Source: Portulaca oleracea (taxonomy: Eukaryota > Streptophyta > Magnoliopsida > Caryophyllales > Portulacaceae). Taken from it: a DNA stretch of 64,000 bases. The stretch spans positions 31,875,317 to 31,939,316 of the forward strand of contig CM055876.1 of assembly GCA_029582165.1 (NCBI GenBank), written 5' to 3'. The stretch's first letter is position 1. Each line of letters opens with the position of its first letter. The position numbers and the translations under genes were made by a program. Below the pieces are notes generated by a model. The model had not been told where the DNA came from and ran no database searches. It worked only from the letters and a program-made list of their open reading frames with translations. Shown here piece by piece: positions 1 to 10,311 of this stretch.

Positions 1-162
1 GACACTTGGCCGTACTAAGGCGGGTTCGGGCTTCATGATGGGCCTCATGGAACCCAGACAGTTTTTTTTGGATTACGGGTTGAAGGAAGCTACGCCTCAA
101 AAGACTCGGGTCGTGTACTGGTTTTAATTTCGCAAGATGTGCAAAAGGAAGACTTCGTTGTA

Positions 163-380
163 TTAATGACTGCTATTTATAAAGGAGAAATTCATTACAA
201 TACTTGGTCTTTCGAATAATGTTGCAATTACTCTAATTGTAACTAATAAAGGTTCAGCTGAAACATTATCAAAAAAAAAAAAAGAAAAACAAAACAAAAA
301 AAAAACAAAAAAAAAACAAAAAAAAAAAGAGAAAAAAAAGAAATTAAAAGAAAATAAAAATATAAATTGGCACACAGTTT
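163..380. repeat. A-rich low-complexity tract
   Basis: Positions 270-360 are runs of A interrupted by single G or C bases. Reading frames here are phenylalanine/lysine homopolymer artefacts. The tract lies downstream (antisense direction) of the DUF7745-like gene, and a similar A-run sits in that gene's intron at 1147-1178. Confidence 0.7.
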
Positions 381-961
381 CAGGCCTGTTTCATCTTCTT
401 TTTGTCAGCAGACTTTGGTCCAACCCCGGTCTCTTTGGTGTCACTAGTCCCTCCTTCAGTGTCCTTAGGACGGTATCTCTTCTTCTCATTCTCCTGAGAG
501 GCTTTTCCTTTTCAAGATTTTTCAGAATGTGCCAAGCCATCCTTCACGTCAGTTTTAGGGCCCAATCGATCTTTCACAGTGATCCTGGGACCCAAGCGCT
601 GTAATACATCAGCCTTAGGGCCCAACCTATCTGTTGCAGCAGCTTTCAGATTCTGTCTAGTTTCCTCGGCTCTCCTTGTTACCACCACGGCCGTCAGCCA
701 ATCTTGATAGCCAGAATGCTTATTTCGCACACACGCGCTTCGAGGAGCACGAATGGGCGTTTCTCCCAATATTTCACCAAGATTCCACAACGCTCCTCTT
801 GAGATGAAGTAACTTCGGGCATCATGAGTCTTGTCGAATACGTTGCCTCAACCCCATTTGTCTCATGCCCCGCCTCGGGAAGTAGAATGTCAAGTGTCGG
901 GCTTGCAATGCACACGTAGGGTTTCTTTGATCACAAGTGATGTACTCGGAATGTGCCGATT
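381..961 (-). other. Region downstream of the DUF7745-like gene, with a short Leu-Gly-Pro repeat frame
   Basis: No complete gene is recognised. On the minus strand, 790-512 is open for 92 codons and contains four degenerate repeats of about 10-12 residues built on RLGPK. It may be a 3' exon of the antisense gene ending near 962, but no convincing splice link was found. Another open stretch on the same strand, 915-694, overlaps it in a different frame. Confidence 0.3.
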
Positions 962-1808
962 TCAATCCACCATCGCAGTGATCTCTTCAGTTTCTTCAGA
1001 TCGACCCATTCTCATCGATCGACGCCGATACTTCTCTTGCGACGTGAAGTTCGCCAACGCTGTTGCAGATTCCGCCTTTTCGACCAGGCTAAGGTGCTCC
1101 ATTAACCAAACCTGTGCCGCAGAATAAGGTAATAAGTTATGTCGTGCAAAAAAAAAAAAAAATTAAAAAAAAAAAAAACGCACGGCTTACTTGCAGAATC
1201 AGGGGGCTACCTCGGTAATCATGCTCCGGGTCAGAGTCATCAAGACACATCAACGTTTCTCCCAGAATCACCGGTACAGGATTGTAACCACGAGCCATGT
1301 CCTCTACCACGTAGATCAGATTCGCGGGACCCGTCCTTCTACCGCCATGATAGAAACAGAATTCTCCCAGCAGGCATAATACCAGGGCTCTCACCCGTAC
1401 CACGGGCCCATACTCTAAGGTTTCAGGGGCTTGGAAGTATTCCACTATGGTTTGAAAGTGCACCTTATCCCCTATTATCGCACTACCGATTACCCTAGAG
1501 GGGAGGCATAACAGCTCTTTATAGTCTTTCCTTGCGTCAGTCGTCAATGGAGGCACTACTGATGGAGCATAATGATTCGTCCCAAGTATAGAAGACCATT
1601 TTTCAGGCAAAGGAACCAATTCCCGCATGTTGAATCTAAACACATGGAATTCCTTATCCCAGAAGGTTTCAGCAGCCCGCAGGAAATCCCAATCTATCTT
1701 TACTTGCCTCAAGCTAAGCAGCGATGTCAGCTTATACCTCCCCAATTCTCTCTTTTCTTCTTTAGACAAGGTACTCATCCAAGTGGCTAACTTCTTTTCG
1801 AAAGCCAT
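962..1808 (-). CDS. Antisense DUF7745-like protein carried by the Tat-like element (two-exon model)
   Basis: The function is unknown; DUF7745-type domains are found in plant proteins linked to transposable elements. Exon 1 runs from ATG at 1808 to 1191 (206 codons) and ends CAA|GTAAGC. Exon 2 starts after ...GCACAG at 1111 in the same phase and reaches TGA at 964-962, giving about 255 residues. The short intron (1190-1112) contains a pure A/T homopolymer tract that makes the unspliced frame nonsense, which supports splicing. Visible features are an acidic/basic N-terminus, a WDFLRAAETFWD segment (residues about 38-49) and a ...CFYHGGRRTGPANLIYVVEDMA... core resembling the family. The product looks C-terminally short. 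The first 46 codons or so recur at 23599-23741 in the inner copy. A TATA box lies about 220 bases upstream. The family assignment is by eye. Confidence 0.55.
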
Positions 1809-2029
1809 GAGGTCGAAAGGACAGATTTGTTATAATCCAGGCGAGTTGGTTGTCGATTTTGTGTGGCAAATAACCCGGACGGTTCAGAGGGTTTTGACTA
1901 AGATGGGTTCTTGGTGGTTCTTTCCGGCGGAAGAAAAAGCAGAGGCTTTGAGTTTTGTTGCAGAAAACTGGGACGGGTTTCTGGTGAAGCAGCTGTAAGG
2001 TTTGTGATGGTATGTGTTGGGGAGGCACG

Positions 2030-2038
2030 TATTTATAG
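2030..2038 (-). promoter_or_regulatory. TATA box of the antisense DUF7745-like gene
   Basis: The minus strand reads CTATAAATA about 220 bases upstream of the ATG at 1808. It is oriented against the LTR promoter, so the antisense gene probably has its own promoter. No transcription data are available. Confidence 0.5.
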
Positions 2039-2589
2039 CAAAGAACCCAGACGGGTTGCTTGTCCAAACCAAGCCCAAGTCGGAAACAAATGTCGGTTGT
2101 CCGAGCACAAGTGGGAGACAATATGTCGGCCGCAACCTACCCAGACGGGTTTCTGGGCTTCTATTGCCCCATTTTTCGACCCAGTATTCGCGAGTGGGTT
2201 CCCAATCGGGCCGAAACGTCAGACGGGTTCCTGGGCCTAGTGGGACTCCATTTGGGGCTTAAATGTCAGACGGTTTGTTTAGTCTTTTTGATTCGATCAA
2301 GAAGCTTCTTCAGCTCTATTTTGGGTCATAATGCGGGTCCGCGAGATAACTATGTGTCTTCGCTAGCCCTGAAACTGTAGTTCGAATTTACTTATAATAC
2401 TTAATGTTTTGTTTTTCTTTTTATCATCTTTTTTCCGTTTGGGGAAGTGGGAATGATCCCACCATGTAAGTCGCATATTGCATTGCATAAGTCTCCCATC
2501 ATGTAGGTCGCATGTTGCATTGCATGAGCATCATATCAGTTTTAGTCGTAAGGTAAAAAAAAGTAAAAAAAAAACAAAAAAAGAGTCCT

Positions 2590-3900
2590 TGACCTTTTCT
2601 GAAAATCGACCTTTTCCCCAGCTCAACTTGCTTCACTTAGAAAAATCTTGATGAGATCTCAAAAGTTTTTGAAACCTTTTCTTCAAACCTTCTGATTTTG
2701 AGACCAGTAATAGAAGACGTATCTGACTGCTTTGACTATCTTAGAAGGTATAAATGTGTGTGCCGCAAATCTTTGGGCTAAGCTTAGTTGGTTGAGCCCC
2801 ATCCCGTAAGCCCACATTGCCTAAAAGTCGAATTGATCGTTTTCATCAATTCCATGATCCCCTGAGTGACTCACCCATTAGTCGCATCTCTAGAACTTGT
2901 TTTGCATCTTGCTTGAGACTACATGTTCGCATTGCACACCGTGACAAAGTGATTGAGGCATTCGATTTTCTTTATAAGCTACATAGCCAAATAGCCTTCC
3001 CTACATTGTATTTACCGTTCTTTTTGCCCCGCCTAGCCTTTGCTTATCCCTTTTTCATGTTTGAACCCTGACAGTACAAGCCTTAGCCTATGATATCCAG
3101 TATCCCTTTGCCTTGCTTGGTTGGATAAAAGTCTGTCATTTTTTGGGGGGGAACAATTGGTTTGGTGTGAGCAAAATATGAAGTCTGGGAGAATCTGAAA
3201 GTCCCATATCTTGAGCGAATTTGGTTATGCTGTTCAAAGTCGAAGTTATAATAGAGATTTCTTCTCCCCGATCACCCACCAAAAAAAAAATCAAAAATCA
3301 ATAAAAAAATCAATAAAAAAAAAGAGTTTCAAAAATAAAAGGGCGATTGGGGAGACGCAACTTAAAGTTCAGAAAACTTTGACTCGGTTGTATTCGGTTG
3401 AGATGTTTTAGGGTGGAAGGTGAAACGCTTTACATACATTAAGTGAGAAGGAGAGTTCAGAGGATTTCATTGAAAATCAATCCAAGCACGGCTTTTAACT
3501 CCTCATTCCCAAATTTTACCGCTCCTTACCCTAGCCTAAACCCCATTACAACCCGAAAAAGTCCTTTTGATTATCACTTGTGCATTGCATACCAGTAGTG
3601 GAGAGCGAGGTTCTTACCAAGCTTATGGTAGTCTGCTTCTATTGGTTTGAGTATGAGAGAAACCCACATACATATTCAAAATCGAGTGTTTGAGTGTTCA
3701 TTCTTTCCTATGAGAGTTTTGCTCTTTCTGGCTAGCTTACGTCCATAACCAACCGCGCATATTTGCATTATTCTTCGAACTGTTGGCAGATTTATGCCTC
3801 TGAGTTACTTGTTCTCTCCCTTAAGTTTCGAAAACTTCTTTCTATTTCTCTTTCGAACTGAGTTTTGATTTTGTCCAGATTAATCTTTGTACTTGCTTGT
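2590..3900 (+). other. Conserved non-coding block shared with the inner Tat-like copy and with Athila
   Basis: No reading frame is conserved. The block matches 24990-23742 (reverse strand) of the inner Tat-like element over its whole length. Its core, 2880-3632, also matches 30820-31600 of the Athila element in the same order. Anchor words in both are ATCTCTAGAACTTG (2886; 30828), TGATTGAGGCATTC (2950; 30888), CCAAATAGCC, AAGCCTTRGCC, an A-rich run, and a final ...AAGCNTATGGTAG. The reading frames at 2817 and 3211 in this block are not supported as genes. Confidence 0.75.
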
Positions 3901-4141
3901 TTGACTTTGTGTTGATCTAAAATTCTTTGTCCCAGGTCGTTTCAGTAGTATATAGAAAGTCATAACTGCATTGCATAACACCATCATTGTGTAAGCATTG
4001 CATCAGTAGTCTGCACTAGTACATAAAACATAAATGCATTCGGTTTAGTACATCATTGCATGGCATTGTCATAAGTACATAGCAAAGAGTTGTGTATAGC
4101 ATAGCATAAGAACTCTGCAGGCGCATCATTCTCAATCGTCA
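3901..4141. other. Intergenic spacer rich in GCATTGCAT words
   Basis: The spacer between the shared block and the 3' end of the PMD gene is rich in TGCATTGCAT-like words. The equivalent spacer in the inner copy (22905-23150) has the same composition. No coding signal. Confidence 0.5.
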
Positions 4142-7100
4142 TCACGCCAGACTTAGGTCGCCACGGGCACTATCGGCCCCATGGGCTCCGCTTCCTCCAG
4201 CTCCAAAGTAAGTGTCCCATTGGTAGTAGGAGGAGTCTACTACCTCTGTATCACCGCCTGAGCCAGACAGGTGTAATACTTCGGTACTGCCCGCGTTAAG
4301 CCAGGAGTGTTCTGGAACCTGCCACTCTTGATTACCTCCAGACCACCCCTGTGGAGCAGGCCAAGAAGTTCTTACTACAGCTCGGGACAGCCACCCCGAC
4401 CATTCCCGAGTTTGGCTCCCATCCGGATGATCGAGGTCGCCCAAACCCCTTGCGAAGGAGTAACGGGAACAATTGGTTGAGACGGAAGCACTGATGAGGC
4501 GTCATCTGCGAGGGCACGGTTATACCCCATAGATGCACCCGAATCACTGCGAAGCACCACAGTAGGATCGACCGCCGCAAAGGAAGTACCAAAACCCAAA
4601 TCCACAGTCGGTGCAGGAGCGTACTCGGGCATTCCATAGGGGTACTGAGGCGAAGGATGAGAAGGTTGGCGCCTAGACCCCGAATGATGAGATTCTGGAG
4701 GAGTATCCAAATACAGTGAAATACCTTCCTGCTCGCCACACGCAGCTCCACCAACAGCGCTAGACTCGGAGCACGTCTCCACCACAAAGCTGGGAGTGCC
4801 ACGCCGAGAGCCGCGGCTCCGGCGGGAATTCCCATGATCATAAGACCCCGCCTGATGCCCGCGCTCACCTAAAGACATGGATGATATGCTGTTCTCCACA
4901 GACCGCTGAAAGTCGTGGCCAAAATCCGTGTCTCCATAATGGGAACTGGTTGAATGACTATCTTCAAGCAAGATACCTTTCCCACGATCATCGTGCGCCG
5001 GCGTGCCCGTGCTCCGCCTACTCCTCTCCCCGTGCCTTCGGAGAGCACCATCACCCCCATAAGACCGCCTCGCATCGGCCATAAAAGAAGAATGTCGAGG
5101 AGGGTCAATCCGCTCCGACCGGCCACGAGGCACCTGCGCATCTGAACGGCGAGGAGGGTCCACAGGGCGAGACTGTGCATCGTCATCCATGTCTGCGTCC
5201 CCGACTACAGAACCTGCAAGGTCTTTCTCGCGAGCCCATTTAAGCGTGAAGTAATTCTTGAGAAAGCCTTTCGCCTGTTTCCATCGCCACTGCACAGAAT
5301 GAGGAAAATTGGTCAAAGTTTGAGCAAATGGCAACTAAGCAAGGAAAAAAGGGAATCACCTACCGGCTTTCCCCGGATCTTCTCTAATTCCGGTTTGATG
5401 TCCTCGCTAGTCGCCCTTGGGTAGCCACAAACTGTGTCCCCAAAGTTACTCTGGCTCTTCTCGTCATCCTTGCAATAGGGCCCCAACTGCAACAAACAAA
5501 GAATTGGTCACAATTAGGCGGTAATAGAAGGGATATGAAAAGAATAAATAGAGGTCTTCTTCCCTACCTTTCTGAAGGCCAGGCGGTCCCGATATTGTTC
5601 CCATTCCTCCCAGAATCGGTCGGGTGATGCCATCGATGCGTGGTTAGTATACCAAGAACCCGTCTTGGCTGCTACAAACGCCTCGGCATGCAAGGCTCGC
5701 GGATCGTTCATGGTCTCAGGAGGGTCTGATGGTATTATCCACCTTTCATGACCCAGGGTTTGCCTCGTAAACCTCTCACCAAGGCTCACCCAATGACGGG
5801 CTCTCCATCACCAAGCGCAGGGTACTATCCCTATGCGCCGCATTTCGTGAGGGGATGAAATCTTGTGGAATCGCAAAGCCAACCCAGGCATTCCAATTAA
5901 CATCATCCTGCATAAATAGAGGAAACATAAGCATCAAAGAAATACAAGAGAGATTACATGAAAAATGTACCTCTTCAAGGTGATCCAGGATGCGGCGCAG
6001 CTCATCCAAGCTCCCAAATGGCTTCTTTTTTTGCTCGAGGTAGTTTTTGTGCCATCGTTCTGCTGCTGGCACTGTCTGAGCATGTCGGGTAGGGATGGCG
6101 AATCCCTTAATATACTCGTACCCCCATACCTGCAAATATGTCAATACCGAGACTCACGATGTAAGAAAAGAATGTAAAAGAGAAGCGTCTCGAAGATTAC
6201 CTCGAGCACCTTCCACATGCTCGGGCCGCTCATCTCCTGCGGACTCTCTGGCGCGAAGAATGGGTCCACATCAGTACCAGGCCGTACACCAACGCCGCCG
6301 AATGAAGTTGGCGTAAGCGGCTTCGCCCGGGCCTCCGTGAATGACTTGCTCTAGATCGAGGAGATTCTTCATCCAGGTCAAATAAACATCATCTCCTCGA
6401 TTGGCAAACATTGTGGCAGAGATGAAGTATGCCAGGAAAATAAAGCGACGCTGAAACTCATCCATATGAGTGAAGTCAGCGGAAGTGATGACAGCCTCGA
6501 AGGAACCATAAGAGAGCTTCATCTTTCGACCAAATCGGCGCCGTTCGAGCACCGGCTCTAATAGTTCCATCACCTAGTCTGGCACAACAGGGTCGAATTC
6601 TACGTCTTGACCACCCCAACAGAGTCAGAATCATCACAAAATCAACAGGGGTTATGGCCATTTCTCCTACCGGGAGGTGGAAGGTGTTAGTAGAATCCCA
6701 AAATCTCTCCGCAAGCGCACGCCCCATTACCCGTGGTGTGCAAGGTTCCCAGGCCTTAACACATTTCCAGAAGAGATCGAGTCCTGACTCTTCTAAAAGA
6801 GTAAGCGCCCAATTGTCTTCTGCAAAATGCTCGACCACCTTGATCGGCTTCCGCATATTGCCACCAGTTCTAAGGGAGTCTTCCTGAAAATCCACCATAA
6901 AAATTCAAGAAAAAGTCATTACGGCAGCCTATCAAGTGATCCCTAATTTAGCAAAAGTCAAATTGAGCTTCCACTAAATTAGGGGGCTAAAGAAAAAATT
7001 ATCATTCGGCCCACCCATTTAGATCCAAGACGGGTTCTTGCGCCGAACTTTGGGCCGCATCAGCCCCAACTCAAAAAAGGCGGGCTGGACCGTTCAGAGG

Positions 7101-8150
7101 AACCCAGACGGGTTCCTGCGCCGCGACCATGGGCCGCATCAGCCGAGTAAAAAAAACTGGGCCTTGTTGCTTTTGGGCCCACACCTAAACTCAGACGGGT
7201 TCCGTGCAAGGGGCTGGGCCTTATTTTCTTCCGGCCCACTCAAGACAATTGGGCCTCACTGTTTTCAGCCCAACTAAGAGAAAACCAAGACGGGTTCCAT
7301 TATGGAGAAAGGGAGGTTGGGCCTAGTTTCTTCCGGCCACCCAAGAAACTCGGCCTCGTTTTTTTCGGCCCAGCAGTGCCTAACACAGACGGGTTCTGCA
7401 AAAGGGGTTTCGGCCCAAGAAGGTTGGGCCTCACTGTTTTGGGCCCACACCTAAAAACGCAGCCGGGTTCTCTACAAGGGGGGCTGGGCTTGGGTCTCGC
7501 TGTTTTCGGCCCAACTAAAGCTGGGCCTCACTTTCAGGAACCTAGATGGGTTCCACTCCCGAAGAAGTTGAGCTGCATCAGCCCAACACAAAAAAAAAGA
7601 AAGTGGGAAAGAACTCAGACGGGTTCTTCCTAAATCCTAAAGCCCAACTCAAACGAATTCAAAACAAAAAAAGGGGGCTGGGCCTCGTCTCTTGTCGGCC
7701 CACTCAAGCAGAACCCAGACGGGTTCGTTTCGCCGGCAACTTGGGCCTTTCGTGTAATTGTGGCCCATCATCTAATTAAGGGATCGATTTGGCACGGAAC
7801 TGAGACGGGTTCTCACTAATTGCAGCCTATCATCTAATTAAGGGCTGGATTTGAGCCTAAAACTGAAACGGGTATTTGACATAAATTACTTCAACAATAT
7901 TAGCTAAATCAACAAGCTAGAATTAAAACATTTCTACTTGCAAATTTATGCTATAATTGAAAGAGCAGAGTCAGAAAGAAGATATTACCCGGACATGTGA
8001 ATGTTTGTGCCATACATGATTCCACGGTTCAGGCACCAATATCGACGGTTCCCAACCCGGCCTGGGAGTCCACGCTCGCCGGGAGGACATTTCATGTGCC
8101 CAGTTTGCTGCATGGGGTTGAACGGGCGGATCCCTAACTTTCCTAACCAT
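4142..8150 (-). pseudogene. Antisense plant mobile domain (PMD) gene of the Tat-like element, six-exon model with frame breaks
   Basis: PMD proteins are plant nuclear proteins of the MAIN/MAIL1 type, and PMDs are often carried by Ty3/gypsy and Mutator-like transposons. Proposed exons, all with AG/GT borders: 8150-7989, 6883-6201, 6129-5971, 5907-5568, 5486-5364 and 5289-4142. Joins are in phase wherever the frame is readable. The domain is recognised by FWDSTNTFHLPVGEMAITPVD (residues split across exon 2: FWDSTNTFHLP then VGEMAITPVD), followed by FGRKMKLSYGSF and MDEFQRRFIFLAYFI. Exon 5 encodes YCKDDEKSQSNFGDTVCGYP. Exon 6 is long, Arg/Ser/Asp-rich and disordered. Breaks are a frameshift near 6610-6640, an in-frame TAG near 6571, and frameshifts near 6300, 5790 and 4440. 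The product would be about 870 residues if unbroken. The tail is conserved at 22741-22904. Known: antisense PMD ORFs in Tat elements. Inferred: the exon structure. Confidence 0.7.
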
Positions 8151-8530
8151 TGCTTCCTAACTAATGAATGAAGGATTTTTGAGCAAGGAAGAGAGAGAAG
8201 CAAAGGAATGAGAGTGAAGAGAGCTTGAAGTGTGAGATTAAGGGGAAGAGGATGCCCCCTTTTATAGAAAAAATGGGTGCATGCACACCACACAAGTGGC
8301 TAAGCGGCGGGCCCTAGCATCCGGATCATGGAAGGCATGCATTGGCCGAAAATCCACCCCCTTATCCTATCTTATCGGCGTGCAAAGAAAAAAAAAGAAA
8401 ACAAAAAGGCCCGAACCCAGACGGGTTTGCTGGGCCAAAACAGCCCAAGAAGCGGGAACCTAGACGGGTTCGCTGGGCCAATTTCGCGGGTCTGCTAAGC
8501 CGAAATAAATAATCGAGACGGTTTTCGAGC
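6990..8530. repeat. Cluster of interrupted palindromes AACCC-N4-GGGTT inside PMD intron 1 and its promoter region
   Basis: About fourteen copies or near-copies of AACCCAGACGGGTT occur every 60-90 bases (for example near 7101, 7187, 7385, 7614, 7712, 8402 and 8457). They are mixed with TGGGCC/GGCCCA words. Most of the stretch falls in the large first intron (7988-6884) of the antisense PMD gene. Further copies lie in the LTRs and in the inner element. No protein-coding frame here looks real. Confidence 0.8.
8259..8266 (-). promoter_or_regulatory. TATA box of the antisense PMD gene
   Basis: The minus strand reads CTATAAAAG about 110 bases upstream of the exon 1 ATG at 8150. This implies a 5' leader of roughly 80 bases and a promoter independent of the LTR. 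Confidence 0.55.
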
Positions 8531-8689
8531 CCAATGCAATCTTATGCTCATGAAATTACGGCCAACTCAAGCCCAAAGCAATGGCAAACTTCAACCCACT
8601 TCCGAGAGCTAAAAGCACAACTGACAGGTAAATTCTCTGTTTCATATAAACTGATGCCCTTCTCCTCTGTCTTGCAGGACAATGCGCGA

Positions 8690-9160
8690 AATGCAGCGGC
8701 CGTCATCGGGCCATAACAATACATGACACCATCAGCCGTCGCCGGGCTAATACGCGACACTTCATCAACAACGGCCGTCATCGGGCCTTAACAATACATG
8801 ACATCAGCCGTCGCCGGGCTAATACGCGACACTTCATCAACAAACGGCCGTCATCGGGCCTTAACAATACATGACATCAGCCGTCGCCGGGCTAATACGC
8901 GACACTTCATCAACAACGGCCATCATCGGGCCTTCACAATGCGATGAACATCACATCTACATCGGCGCAGGACCCAGCTTCCAAGCGTCAACAACAGGCC
9001 ATCGTCGGGCCTTCACAATGCGACGAGGGCCATTGTCGGGCCTTCACAATGCGACAAGGGCCATCATCGGGCCTTCACAATGCGATGAACATCATATCGA
9101 CATCGACGCAGGACCCAGCTTCCAAGCGTCAACCAGCTTCAGAACAGGCTTCTGATTCAT
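8690..9160. repeat. Tandem repeats just before the 3' LTR: a 72-75-bp unit, then a unit of about 30 bp
   Basis: The word CGTCATCGGG recurs at 8701, 8776 and 8849, with a diverged copy at about 8921, giving a period of 72-75 bp. From 8917 to 9090 a shorter unit beginning GGCCATCRTCGGGCCTTCAC is repeated about four times. Two further copies of a flanking segment (GCAGGACCCAGCTTCCAAGCG) bracket it. Arrays at this position, between the coding part and the 3' LTR, are typical of Tat/Ogre elements. Confidence 0.85.
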
Positions 9161-9210
9161 ATCCAACATCATCAAGACTACTTTGATCATCGTTTTAATC
9201 AAACTCGATC

Positions 9211-9225
9211 AAAGTGGGGGCTATC
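9211..9225 (+). other. Polypurine tract of Tat-like copy 1
   Basis: AAAGTGGGGGCTATC directly precedes the LTR start TGTAGAC. The inner copy has the same arrangement on the minus strand (20933-20919). Confidence 0.7.
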
Positions 9226-10311
9226 TGTAGACACCAAATTTTGTATCGTTGTTAATTTCAGTTATTCATAAAAATAAGCTAGCCGAATAGTTTAGTAGCA
9301 TGCAAACCCATCTCATTTCTAGCCAGAAAACGAGCAGGAACCCGTCTGGGTTCTTTGGGCCTAAGCCTGGTTCACCCAAGAGAACCCGTCAGGTTCTCGG
9401 GCCAAAGCTGGCTCACTTCAGAACCCGTCTGGGTTCCTGGGCTGAGAGTGACGCGGCGGCTATGCCGAACCCTAAAAACGCACCTCCCTACTCCCCCATT
9501 CCACTATAAATTAAGCCCTTCTTTCACCCCAAAAAAGACACCCCAGAATATACTAGGAGTATTGACACTAGTGTATTCTCTCTCTTCCCTCTCTTTTGCA
9601 TGCTGCTCCACTGAAAGGTTAGCCTAGTTGATGTAAAACATGTAGTTATTTATCGATTTCGCTCTTTTTTATTTTCATTATTTGCATGATATTAATGATA
9701 AACTCGTGAAATTTATTCAGTTCCTCCTTCTTTTTCAATCTTTTGCTTTAAGTTAATTCTAGTAGAGTCTATTCGTTTGAATAGGCGGGTTTGACGATTT
9801 TGATTGTCGAATTCGTAACCTTACCCCCGAATCCGTCTTTGGGTTCATAGGCCGGAGTCCATTTCTTTAATGGTTCGTTGTTTTATCCTAAAATTCAACT
9901 GGCGACTCTATTTTCATACTTTGATTTTCTTTTTCCTTTTTACGGTTTTTACGACCCAATTTGTGATTAACGTCAAAGGAATCCGTCTCGGTTCTCAAGA
10001 ACCCAGACGGGTTCCTCACTCTTTTCTTTGCTTCTTTTTTTCTCTTTGCTTCTCGCTCCGTAGGGTTTTACAAAGAAGAACCCGTCTTGGTTCCGCAATG
10101 AACTCAGGTTCCCGTGTTCACCCCTTTTTTTCGTCTCGTCTTTTTTTTTAAAAGCGAACCTTGAGCGCTAAATTCGTTTTTTTAAACTTGCCAACGAAAA
10201 CATTCTTAAAAGTTCAACCTTATTTAAGGTTAAGCAATCCTAGTCGGCTCCCAATCACTTTTAAGTAGCGCCGCGAAAAAAGGTCATCGATCGATTTTTT
10301 CGGGGTCTACA
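9226..10311 (+). repeat. 3' LTR of Tat-like copy 1 (1086 bp)
   Basis: The LTR starts TGTAGACACC and ends GGGTCTACA, so its ends are short inverted repeats. It contains a TATA box (TATAAA, 9505-9510) in an ACTATAAATTAAGCCC context, then CT-rich leader sequence and several AACCC-N4-GGGTT palindromes (9338, 9420, 9998). It matches both LTRs of the inner element at 19697-20918 and 27180-28416 but is clearly more diverged from them than they are from each other. Confidence 0.9.
9505..9510 (+). promoter_or_regulatory. LTR TATA box
   Basis: TATAAA sits about 280 bases into the LTR, pointing into the element. The same element occurs on the minus strand near 28117-28123 in the inner copy and fixes the orientation of both. 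Confidence 0.6.

Larger units (their letters stand above)
1..10311 (+). mobile_element. Tat-like Ty3/gypsy element, 3' portion (copy 1)
   Basis: This is the 3' part of an LTR retrotransposon whose 5' LTR, gag and any pol lie upstream of the window. The right end is a 1086-bp LTR (9226-10311) that starts TGTAGAC and ends GTCTACA, preceded by a purine-rich tract (AAAGTGGGGG) typical of a polypurine tract. The LTR, its TATA region and the internal blocks match the complete copy at 19697-28416, so family membership is directly visible. Between the window start and the LTR there is no sense-strand pol; instead two genes lie on the opposite strand. Antisense extra ORFs with a plant mobile domain are known from the Tat/Ogre branch of plant Ty3/gypsy elements, and the lineage call rests on that. 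Confidence is high for the LTR element and moderate for the lineage. Confidence 0.8.

Noticed and set aside
163..375. A 70-codon Phe-rich frame resembling a membrane peptide.
   Set aside because: It translates a homopolymer-rich A tract on the opposite strand.
4869..5186. Minus- and plus-strand frames overlapping PMD exon 6.
   Set aside because: They are alternative frames of the Arg/Ser-rich exon; the chosen frame is the one that joins in phase with exon 5.
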